Shown here piece after piece: positions 1 through 6,507 of a DNA stretch of 9,179 bases. Positions within the stretch are counted from its first letter, which is position 1, and each line of letters begins with the position of its first letter. Under the pieces are notes generated by a model. The model ran no database searches. It was not told the origin of the DNA and saw only the letters and a program-made list of their open reading frames with translations. The stretch lies in assembly GCA_017540065.1 (NCBI GenBank), contig JAFYBU010000053.1, forward strand, positions 1 through 9,179, given 5' to 3'. This stretch comes from Alphaproteobacteria bacterium (GTDB lineage Bacteria > Pseudomonadota > Alphaproteobacteria > CAAHEQ01 > UBA3637). The translations under genes and the position numbers were made by a program.

Positions 1-233
1 ATCTTTTTTTCTTCTTCTGTATTTTTAATCAAAACACAGCCCGCCAAAGTATTGTCGTCATCTTGTGCAACAATATACATTCGTTCTTTTTTCTGAAGCC
101 CCGGAATAAATTTTTCCACAAACCACTTTGTGCGTCCCGGATATGTATCATTAATAGGTTTTGTTAGGCTTAAAATTTGATCATACAATACAATATGTTC
201 CGGATTGAAGGAGTTGAAAGTTTTTATTTGCAT
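1..233 (-). CDS. GNAT-like N-acetyltransferase, N-terminal part (runs off left edge)
   Basis: The frame is open from an ATG at 233 to the window edge and gives the first 77 residues, beginning MQIKTFNSFN. A good ribosome site (AGAGG at 245-241) lies 7 bases before the ATG, which fixes the start. The visible part has a helical stretch followed by two short strands (MYIVAQDDDNTLAGCVLIKN), the pattern of the N-terminal half of a GNAT acetyltransferase (alpha1-alpha2 then beta2-beta3). The acetyl-CoA binding motif A would lie beyond the edge, so the assignment is by resemblance only. It is transcribed away from the ASCH gene from a near-consensus promoter at 288-260. Confidence 0.6.
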   Translation of the reverse strand, partial: MQIKTFNSFNPEHIVLYDQILSLTKPINDTYPGRTKWFVEKFIPGLQKKERMYIVAQDDDNTLAGCVLIKNTEEEKK

Positions 234-256
234 ATTTTTACCTCTTCAAGTATAAT
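228..256 (+). promoter_or_regulatory. Sigma70-like promoter for the ASCH gene
   Basis: TTGCAT at 228-233 and a perfect TATAAT at 251-256 are 17 bases apart. The -35 matches only three of six consensus bases, the -10 all six. Predicted start near 263, about 37 bases before the ATG at 300. The -35 overlaps the start codon of the divergent gene. Confidence 0.5.
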
Positions 257-259
257 GAT

Positions 260-288
260 ATTATATACAAATTTTCGTTATTTTACAA
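260..288 (-). promoter_or_regulatory. Sigma70-like promoter for the GNAT-like gene
   Basis: Read on the minus strand, TTGTAA (288-283) and TATAAT (265-260) are separated by 17 bases. Predicted start is near 253, giving a leader of about 20 bases that carries the AGAGG ribosome site. The -35 overlaps the ribosome site of the ASCH gene (AAGGAG, 287-292), and the whole promoter is interleaved with the plus-strand promoter at 228-256. Confidence 0.55.
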
Positions 289-299
289 GGAGAAATGTT

Positions 300-632
300 A
301 TGCACACAATGAATGTTAAAACCAAGTATTACAATTTATTAAAATCGGGGAAAAAAACAATTGAATTACGCTTGTTTGATGAAAAAAGGCAGAAGATAAA
401 AATAGGAGACGAAATCCTTTTTTCTGACTCTTCCAATCAAGATGATAATTTTAAGGCCGTTGTTTTGAATTTACATCAAGCTGAAAGTTTCACAAAGTTA
501 TGTAAAATTATTACACCTGGGCAAGCCGGCTTTTCTTCAGAGGAAGAACTTATTAAAGTTTTAGAGGAATTTTATACCCCTTCTGCTCAGAAAAAATTTG
601 GCGTTGTGGGAATTGAGATAAAAAAGATTTAG
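300..632 (+). CDS. ASCH-domain (PUA-like) protein
   Basis: A 110-residue protein made of a single ASCH domain. The hallmark segment SGKKTIELRLFDEKR (residues 16-30) matches the conserved G-K-K-T-x-E-x-R core, and it is followed by the KIGDEILFSD strand and the closing strand FGVVGIEIKKI. ASCH domains are PUA-like beta-barrels thought to bind RNA or modified nucleotides. E. coli YqfB, a member, is an N4-acetylcytidine amidohydrolase, but here Glu22 stands where YqfB has its catalytic Thr, so the same activity should not be assumed. The open frame extends upstream to 177, but the ATG at 300 is preferred: AAGGAG (287-292) sits 7 bases before it, the promoter lies at 228-256, and the family pattern begins right after it. 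Monocistronic as far as can be seen; no clear terminator follows. Confidence 0.85.
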   Translation: MHTMNVKTKYYNLLKSGKKTIELRLFDEKRQKIKIGDEILFSDSSNQDDNFKAVVLNLHQAESFTKLCKIITPGQAGFSSEEELIKVLEEFYTPSAQKKFGVVGIEIKKI

Positions 633-752
633 GATGTTGATTTAATTTTTATTATCAGTTTTTTGCCTCCAACAACACGGTTGATTTGAAATAAGCTTTT
701 TTGATTGCTTTTTTGAAAACTTTCAGATAAACTTTCTTTAAGAGGGGAGAAA

Positions 753-2634
753 ATGTTATCCAGTATTAAATCTAAAATCATTGTTTTGACACTGGTCTTG
801 TTGTGTGTGTTGGGGATAGTTGTGACAGGAACAGCCATTACAGCTTTTTATCATGACAAAGAGTTAATCATCGCCGGTAATAATTCGGCCATTACTGCCT
901 TTGAAGGGCAGATGAATACCGAAATTGCAGAACTGGAAAAAAATGCCTTGGATCTGGCAGTAATGGGGGAGATTTATTACCAAAAAGGTAAGCAACAGGA
1001 AGTGGGGGATTTTTTACCCAACAAATTTTGAAAAACTATCCCAATTCCATGGGAAACGGAATTTGGTTTGAACCATATAAAATCAGCAAAGATCAAAAAG
1101 CTGTTTGTATTCATGCTCTGTGGGAAAACGGTAAAATAGGGATGCTTCCTTCTTGTGTGCGCGGTGATTATAATTATTTTGAAAGAAATTGGTATGCCGA
1201 AATTATACAAGACCTGAAAGCCGGCAAAAAAATATCATGGACAAGACCTTATAAAAGCAGTGAAGTTGAATTTTTAATGACAACCGTCGGAGTCGGGCTT
1301 TATGACCAAAAAGAATTGGTCGGGATCGCCATGGTAGATTGGCAAATGGATACCATTCTAAAATCCATTCTAAAAATCAAACCAACACCGAACAGTTTTG
1401 TTTTGTTTGCCGATAAAACGAATGATTACATTATCGCCACAACCGAACAGGGTATCAATAATAACTCTATTTTTGGCAAACCGTTAAAAACATTAAAGTG
1501 GTATTCAAAAAACTTACAGGAAGGTTACGTTTTCGATTATAAAGGAACGTCCTATATCCCCTATATCAAGCAGCTGAATAACGGTTTATTTTTAATTGTC
1601 AATGTACCTTTGTTTGAATTGTTTGGGGCAGCGGTACATCATTTAGCAGTGTTATTGAGCATTCTTTTAATCAGTACAATCATTATTGTGGGGATTTTGT
1701 ATCTTGTTTTGCGGCGCAATATTAATGACCCTATTCAACAACTTTCTCAAATTGCCCAAAAAATCAGCCGAGGGGATTTGAATAAAACAATTCAATTGGA
1801 TAAACCGTCAGAATTGGCTCAACTTGCCGAGGTATTTAACAAGATGAAGTCAGACATCAAAACACACCTGATGCAATTGGCCAAGGTGTCCAGTGAAAAG
1901 GAAAAAATTGAATCAGAATTAGCCATTGCCAAAACAATTCAAGCATCAGCTTTACCAACGGATTTCCCGCAAAATGCGTCCTTTGAACTTGTTGCTTCTA
2001 TGACACCAGCGCGAGAAGTGGGTGGCGATTTTTATGACTTTTTCCCCGTGGATGAAAATCATTTTGCCTTTTTGATGGCGGATGTTTCCGGAAAAGGAAT
2101 CACGGCCGCACTTTACATGATGTCCGCCAAAACAGCAATAAAAAATATGCTGCAAGCCGGTTATCCTTTGTCCGAAGCCATTACAAAAGCCAACAAAACT
2201 TTATGCGATAATCATGCTCGTGGAATGTTTGTCACCGCTTTTATCGGCGTTTTAGATTTAACCTCCGGAAAAGTGGAATATATTAACGCAGGCCATTGCC
2301 CTCCTCTTTGCAAAACACAAAAAGGTTACCAATATGTGGATGTGATAAAAAATTTAGTTCTTGGAATAACACCGGATTATAAGTATGAAGTCGGACAGTT
2401 TACCTTAAAGAAAAATGAACGATTGTTCCTTTATACAGATGGCGTAACTGAAGCACAAACAAAAGAGGAAAAACTTTTTGGCCCCGAACGGTTACAAAAA
2501 ACTTTAAACCAAAAAGTACTTTCTTTGCCAGATACAATTGCTCATGTACGTAAAATATCACTCGTTTTGTAAAAGGCGCTTCCCAATCCGATGATATCAC
2601 TATGATGATTTTGGATTTTCACAAAAAGAAATAA
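753..2634 (+). pseudogene. Membrane-bound RsbU/SpoIIE-type PP2C phosphatase with Cache and HAMP domains, two frameshifts
   Basis: Joined across two -1 frame changes this is a 627-residue protein. In order it has a TM helix near residues 6-28, a Cache-like extracytoplasmic sensor to about 290 (GNGIWFEPY, YFERNWYAE), a second TM near 294-320, a HAMP domain to about 375 (NDPIQQLSQIAQKISRGDL) and a PP2C SpoIIE catalytic domain. Metal-binding motifs are GGDFYD (2021-2038), ADVSGKG (2078-2098), YTDGVTEA (2432-2455) and SDDIT (2587-2601). Such proteins dephosphorylate a STAS anti-sigma-factor antagonist in response to a ligand; no partner is visible here. The ATG at 753 follows AGAGGGGAG. The first frame runs to a stop at 1029 and the second is open from before 1016 to a stop at 2570. 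The third carries FVKGASQSDDITMMILDF and ends at 2632-2634. The first break is at 1010-1016, the second in AAAA at 2552-2555, each as if one base were missing. Without the tail the last metal-binding Asp is lost, so the gene is probably inactive unless the breaks are sequencing errors. Confidence 0.8.
1010..1016 (+). other. Slippery heptamer T TTT TTA at the first frame change
   Basis: In the first reading frame the bases read T TTT TTA, the X XXY YYZ form used for -1 ribosomal frameshifting. A -1 slip here continues directly into the phosphatase frame (FFTQQILKNYPNS) and skips the stop at 1029. A possible stem (CCAATTCC 1041-1048 with GGAATTTGG 1058-1066, one bulged T) begins 24 bases downstream, further than the usual 5-9. 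Loss of one T or G in the runs at 1004-1015 explains the frame equally well. Confidence 0.4.
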
Positions 2635-2643
2635 AAATCTGAA

Positions 2644-3717
2644 TTATTCATAAGGTTTAGAAGGATCGCGCTTCGTATTTTTGCAGGTCGTTTTTGTGAT
2701 TTGAGTCGGCACAAAGCTTTCACGCCAAGTAACAACATCCGTCATGTTACGAACTGTTTTGGGAAGTGCAATATCATCCAGATTCGGTAAATCGTCTTTT
2801 GTAATTTTTCCGTCCAAGTAATCCTGTACCTTACTACATTCCATAGGTAAAGCCGGCCGTTTGGCTATTGTGCATAAATTTTTTGCGGGAACAAAAACAC
2901 CTTCTTTTGTTTTCCTTTGTTTTTTTGAATAAATAATGGACCTAAATTTTCCTTTTCCTTCATAGAAACAACGAAAAACAGGAGCTCCCCTTTCATCCAA
3001 TTCTAATAAAGCTTTTGTTGTTCCGACAATATAGCAACCGCCGGATTTATTGGACTTATACCAAGGAAAAGATTCTAAGGGAAGAGCTGTTTCCCTGTGT
3101 TGAAAAGGAGCTATTTGATGCATAAAATCACTTTCATTCATTGCCGGAGACCAAGCATGAAATTTTGTAAATTTATCATCTATATAACCTTGAGCAAGTT
3201 CTTTAATTTTCCCTTGCAACCACCGTTCAATAAACTCTTTTTGTGAATATCCACATGTTGTTTTGAATTCAGGGTGATTTTCCGATAGTTCTTTTTCAAA
3301 AATACAGGCTTCAAAAGCATAAGCAGATGCTTCATCTGTCATATGTGCATATACTTGTTGAGGAATAGAACATTTATGTAAAATTTTTGTCAGAACCTCC
3401 CCGTTTCTTAAATGGCAGAGTTCGTGAGCCAGAATGGAAACTTTCGAAAAGTAATGATCAGGCACAACTGGAGTTAGTCTAATTGTTCCTTCTTCTGCAT
3501 TTGCTTGCCCTTCACTGGATAACTGTTCTTTCGGAACAAAAAACAATTTAATTGGTTTGGGAATAAAGTCAATATTGCCGATATCTTCCACCAATTGTCG
3601 GCCTGATTTGGTGTTTAACACTTCTTCCACCAGTTGTTTCAATTGTTTTTGTTCGGCAGGAGTTCCATCCAATTGAAAAATACCCAACAAACTGTTTTCT
3701 TTCAATGTTTTTTTCAT
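2644..3717 (-). CDS. Putative zinc metallopeptidase (HExxH; DUF6782-like)
   Basis: A 357-residue cytoplasmic protein; no signal peptide or membrane segment is seen. Residues 95-105 (SILAHELCHLR) hold the HExxH zinc motif with His98, Glu99 and His102. About 27 residues later MTDEASAYAFE (126-136) offers Glu129 as the third ligand, the gluzincin-like layout. The region just before, EGTIRLTP, looks like the edge strand that precedes the active-site helix. The remaining ~220 residues have no motif I recognise and carry several Cys and Lys-rich stretches. The layout resembles the DUF6782 putative metallopeptidase family as I remember it; a search is needed to confirm. It is the last gene of a five-gene coupled operon: its ATG (3717-3715) overlaps the TGA of the GNAT gene, with AAAGGG 6 bases upstream. 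It ends 9 bases from the convergent phosphatase gene, and no terminator is evident between them. Confidence 0.7.
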   Translation of the reverse strand: MKKTLKENSLLGIFQLDGTPAEQKQLKQLVEEVLNTKSGRQLVEDIGNIDFIPKPIKLFFVPKEQLSSEGQANAEEGTIRLTPVVPDHYFSKVSILAHELCHLRNGEVLTKILHKCSIPQQVYAHMTDEASAYAFEACIFEKELSENHPEFKTTCGYSQKEFIERWLQGKIKELAQGYIDDKFTKFHAWSPAMNESDFMHQIAPFQHRETALPLESFPWYKSNKSGGCYIVGTTKALLELDERGAPVFRCFYEGKGKFRSIIYSKKQRKTKEGVFVPAKNLCTIAKRPALPMECSKVQDYLDGKITKDDLPNLDDIALPKTVRNMTDVVTWRESFVPTQITKTTCKNTKRDPSKPYE

Positions 3718-4208
3718 TTTTTTCCCTTTAAATCATATCTTTTTTCAACAAAGACATCCTTAAAACCGACCTTTTTATAAAGGGCTGCGGCTTTATCGTT
3801 ACGCATATAACATTCTAAATCTACAAATTCAGCCCCCTTTTCCTTCAGATATTTCAAAGTGTATTTCAAAAGCATTTTCCCGATACCTTGATGCCGTTTA
3901 TTGACCGCCACATATAAATGCACCAATCTGGCTTTCTTTTTATACGTAACATAAACCAACATTCTTTGAGGAACTTTTTCAACAGCCACAATTGAATGAG
4001 CACATATTCCTTCCGAATCTTCGGCAACCAAAATAACAATTCTTTTAGAACGTAGGCATTTTTTTATCCAGGGATTATCAATTTTTTCATTGTATGGGGC
4101 ATATTCCACAGCCAAGCGTTCCTCGGGATCATCCAGCAATTGGTGACGCAATTTACAAATGCCTTCATAATCTTTTGGTGTTGCTTTTCTGTAAATAATT
4201 TTTTTCAT
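3714..4208 (-). CDS. GNAT family N-acetyltransferase
   Basis: A 164-residue single-domain GNAT enzyme (Acetyltransf_1 type) that moves an acetyl group from acetyl-CoA to an amine. Motif A is clear: VHLYVAVNKRHQGIGKMLLK (residues 96-115) with the R-x-x-G-x-G pyrophosphate loop at 105-110. Motif B is NDKAAALYKKVGF (137-149), where Tyr144 is in the position of the usual general acid. The N-terminus IIYRKATPKDYEGICKLRHQL is the normal beta1-alpha1 start. Both ends overlap neighbours as ATGA: its start with the stop of the 165-aa gene (4208-4205) and its stop with the start of the metallopeptidase gene (3717-3714). Its ribosome site AAGGAG (4219-4214) lies within the last codons of the gene before it. 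The substrate cannot be told from sequence; the operon suggests it acts with the peptidases. Confidence 0.88.
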   Translation of the reverse strand: MKKIIYRKATPKDYEGICKLRHQLLDDPEERLAVEYAPYNEKIDNPWIKKCLRSKRIVILVAEDSEGICAHSIVAVEKVPQRMLVYVTYKKKARLVHLYVAVNKRHQGIGKMLLKYTLKYLKEKGAEFVDLECYMRNDKAAALYKKVGFKDVFVEKRYDLKGKK

Positions 4209-4702
4209 TTGATCTCCTTAATATATTTCGGGGGAATAACACCGTCTTTCATGACTAGAAAATAGTGGCGGATGATACCAAAGAACAGACCTTTTTCTTT
4301 GGAACATAAATGCCAAGGAAGAGGTGAACAATCTATCTCATCTGCAGTGATTTTAAAGATATTCTCATTCGTTCCGTTGGCATCTGAACCCTCTTTACAC
4401 CAAATGGATTCAATTTGCCCGTCTTTTGCAAGGGCATCAAAGTCAATTTCCAATAAATCCATATCGTCCACCCATTCTTTTAACATAGAGTCATTTTCTT
4501 GCCAGTGAACAGTTTCAGTTAAAACAGAAATCGCACGACTACGCCCATGAAATGTTCCTTCCATCCAGGCAAGGATTTTCTTGGGGTCATCTGTCTTCAG
4601 TCTTTTCCCATATTTTAAAAGTTCTTCAGGAAGTCGTGAGACAGAATAAATTCCCTTTGTTAAAGCATCAGTCCCCTTCGGAATGTAATGGTAAAGTTTC
4701 AT
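4205..4702 (-). CDS. Hypothetical protein, 165 aa, third gene of the coupled operon
   Basis: I do not recognise this family with confidence. The N-terminus MKLYHYIPKGTDALTKGIYS resembles the 'YHxT...L..GLxS' opening strand-helix of some ADP-ribosyltransferase-like folds (the DarT and KptA type), and GRSRAISVL near residue 53 could be a second strand. The likeness is short, and no full set of catalytic residues is evident. The protein is soluble, mildly acidic (VDDMDLLEIDFDALAKDG near 98-115) and rich in Trp. It has no signal peptide or membrane span. Its ATG (4702-4700) overlaps the TGA of the S41-like gene, and no strong Shine-Dalgarno precedes it, so translation probably depends on coupling. 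Its own TGA overlaps the start of the GNAT gene. The coupling shows it is a real gene. Confidence 0.75.
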   Translation of the reverse strand: MKLYHYIPKGTDALTKGIYSVSRLPEELLKYGKRLKTDDPKKILAWMEGTFHGRSRAISVLTETVHWQENDSMLKEWVDDMDLLEIDFDALAKDGQIESIWCKEGSDANGTNENIFKITADEIDCSPLPWHLCSKEKGLFFGIIRHYFLVMKDGVIPPKYIKEIK

Positions 4703-5880
4703 TTTGTTTTTTTCCCATTGAATCTGTTTTGAATATCTTTTAGTGCCACTTGGAAAGCATCTTCGTTTGGAGTCGGAATATCCGGAGTTAAGCCAATACC
4801 TTCTTTACATTTCCATGGAAGAATAGCGTGTCTGCTGGAAATCCTTATTATTCCCCCATTTGGTAAAGAAATATTTACGGGATGAAATCCGACAATGCAT
4901 CCTGATGTATTTTCACCAACCGTTTTATATTTCGGACACTTTCCAAATTGGAAAATAGCACCTTCCGCAGATGAAGCAACCAATCTATTCATTAGAATAC
5001 GAATGTGCTTAGGGGGTGAATGTATTGCTTTCCTTTTTGCTTCAGAGCATAAAATTCTAGGCGTTTTTCTCTTCTTTAATTGTTGTAATAGCCCTTTACC
5101 AAAAAATTCTACTTTTTCCATGGTGTAAAAATTCTCTGGAGTATTTCGCATCCATAACTTTTGAACCATATCGGTAGAATCCTGATTGTTGATAAATGAA
5201 GCTATTTGACCAAAAAAGCTAGAAATTCCTCCAGAGTTATCGCGTAAATCAACAATCAGTGCTTTCCAATTTTTGTAATGTTGTTTGACAGTTTCCACCA
5301 TTTTAGAAAGTTTATCAAATTGTTCCTGTGAAAATTCGCCAGTGGGTGGTTTTCCTGTTTGTAAACTGGTGCAAGCAATAATACCAATATTTGGTTTGAT
5401 TTCTCCAACAAATAGCCATGCCATTCCCACATTGGACAAATCTTCACGTATATAAAGTTGAATCCCCATTTTTTTAAGCGTTTTTACATCTTCTTTGGCA
5501 ATATTACGCCCCACTTTTGGATTTACAATTATATCATCCATGATTTTATTTTTAACGCATTTTATTTCCTTTGGATTCAAAACACGTTTGTGCTTAAAGG
5601 AAATAGAAAAGTGCCTGTCCAGAATAGTTTGTAAAACAATTTCATACAGCTTTTTCAATAATTCATCAGTGGATTTAATTGAATTGGCTTTTTTGTATAA
5701 ACTAACAATTTTGCCCTTAAATCGTTCACGTGTATCTTTATCCCAAAACACCCAACCAGGATGTCCTTTGTAAACCCATCTGGCAAATGCAGAAATGTTT
5801 ATATGAGTATCATCTGTTTTTAAGGAGGTCAAATCCTTAAAAGAAATAGCATTAACAATACTATTAAACGTTTCTTTCAT
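4699..5880 (-). CDS. S41-like peptidase, cytoplasmic, no PDZ domain
   Basis: A 393-residue protein with the core of the S41 (C-terminal processing / tail-specific) peptidase family. Residues 207-219 (ALIVDLRDNSGGI) are the family signature. NRLVASSAEG (298-307) aligns with the nucleophile segment, making Ser303 the likely catalytic serine, and VGENTSGC (321-328) and GIGLTPDIP (361-369) follow in the right order. In CtpA/Prc-type enzymes a catalytic Lys stands about 25 residues after the Ser; here that place holds Cys328, so the catalytic set is that of the Lys-less S41 group or the protein is inactive. There is no signal peptide and no PDZ domain, unlike most exported S41 enzymes. The first 150 residues look helical and are unassigned. 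An ATG 18 bases further upstream (5898) is in frame, but the ATG at 5880 is preferred because it makes the same ATGA overlap (5880-5877) as the other three junctions. Confidence 0.8.
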   Translation of the reverse strand: MKETFNSIVNAISFKDLTSLKTDDTHINISAFARWVYKGHPGWVFWDKDTRERFKGKIVSLYKKANSIKSTDELLKKLYEIVLQTILDRHFSISFKHKRVLNPKEIKCVKNKIMDDIIVNPKVGRNIAKEDVKTLKKMGIQLYIREDLSNVGMAWLFVGEIKPNIGIIACTSLQTGKPPTGEFSQEQFDKLSKMVETVKQHYKNWKALIVDLRDNSGGISSFFGQIASFINNQDSTDMVQKLWMRNTPENFYTMEKVEFFGKGLLQQLKKRKTPRILCSEAKRKAIHSPPKHIRILMNRLVASSAEGAIFQFGKCPKYKTVGENTSGCIVGFHPVNISLPNGGIIRISSRHAILPWKCKEGIGLTPDIPTPNEDAFQVALKDIQNRFNGKKTK

Positions 5881-6458
5881 TTTGTTTCTTTTTCCCATTC
5901 AGATTTAAGTTTTGACCAAACATTGGTATTCCGAAATCGACCATGAAATTCATCCCAAGCATCTTGACGCATCACACCTTCCAAAACATAACCGCACCGT
6001 TTTGCCACATGTACAGAACGAATATTATCCGTATCATTTTTAATGACAATGCGATTTATACCTGTCGCAAACGCCACGGATTCTAAAGCGTGAACAGCCT
6101 CTTGCATATAGCCGTGCCCTGTTGCTTCATCGGACAACCAAAATCCGATTTCTGCTGATTTGTTTTTTTCATCTACACTGCACAGATTGATATTCCCGAG
6201 AATCCGTTTTGTTTTTTTATCAAAAATAATATAACCAAAAGCGGTCCCTTCATCCCATCTTTTCTGATAAAATCCCATTAAATAGTAAGAAAATTCATCT
6301 TCGGGAGAATTTGTTTTATCCGGCCAGGGAAACCATTCCCGCAAAGTATTTCTGGATTTATCAATGATTGCATACAATTCTTCGGCCAACTTAAAAGTCG
6401 GCTTGACAGGATGTTTCAAAACAATCCGTTCCGATTCAATTTGTTTTGGTAATTGCAT
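5877..6458 (-). CDS. GNAT family N-acetyltransferase, RimJ/RimL type
   Basis: A 193-residue Acetyltransf_3 enzyme of the RimJ/RimL/SpeG-like type. It opens with IESERIVLKHP (7-17), typical of the family, has LREWFPWPD (39-47), the acetyl-CoA loop AEIGFWLSDEATGHGYMQEA (102-121, G-x-G at 114-116) and the C-terminal NDTDNIRSVHVAKRCGYVLE (141-160), the usual 'N..N..S..va.k.GF..EG' block. Relatives acetylate N-terminal amines of ribosomal proteins, polyamines or antibiotics; which applies here is unknown. The start is fixed by a perfect AGGAGG (6470-6465) 6 bases before the ATG. It is the first gene of the coupled operon. Its last codons and stop (GAATGGGAAAAAGAAACA, then AAATGA) nearly repeat those at the next junction. 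A weak promoter candidate lies just upstream at 6507-6479; otherwise it reads through from the 633-aa gene, which ends 49 bases away. Confidence 0.88.
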   Translation of the reverse strand: MQLPKQIESERIVLKHPVKPTFKLAEELYAIIDKSRNTLREWFPWPDKTNSPEDEFSYYLMGFYQKRWDEGTAFGYIIFDKKTKRILGNINLCSVDEKNKSAEIGFWLSDEATGHGYMQEAVHALESVAFATGINRIVIKNDTDNIRSVHVAKRCGYVLEGVMRQDAWDEFHGRFRNTNVWSKLKSEWEKETK

Positions 6459-6478
6459 CGTAAACCTCCTACAATCCC

Positions 6479-6507
6479 AAAATACACAATCACTCTTTAA
6501 AAAACAA
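6479..6507 (-). promoter_or_regulatory. Weak promoter candidate for the five-gene operon
   Basis: On the minus strand TTGTTT (6507-6502) and TATTTT (6484-6479) are 17 bases apart in the 49-base gap after the 633-aa gene. Both boxes are poor matches in an AT-rich region, so this may be chance. No terminator hairpin is visible in the gap, so read-through from upstream is equally possible. Confidence 0.2.

Noticed and set aside
177..299. N-terminal extension of the ASCH gene back to 177
   Set aside because: It would run through the promoters and the divergent gene; the ATG at 300 has the ribosome site and fits the family length.
633..752. Promoter or terminator in the gap before the phosphatase gene
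   Set aside because: Several TTGATT-like boxes occur in T-rich sequence but none has a good -10 at 16-18 bases, and no stem with a T-tail was found.
5881..5898. Start of the S41-like gene at 5898
   Set aside because: It would create a 22-base overlap, while the ATG at 5880 gives the same ATGA junction as the other operon genes.
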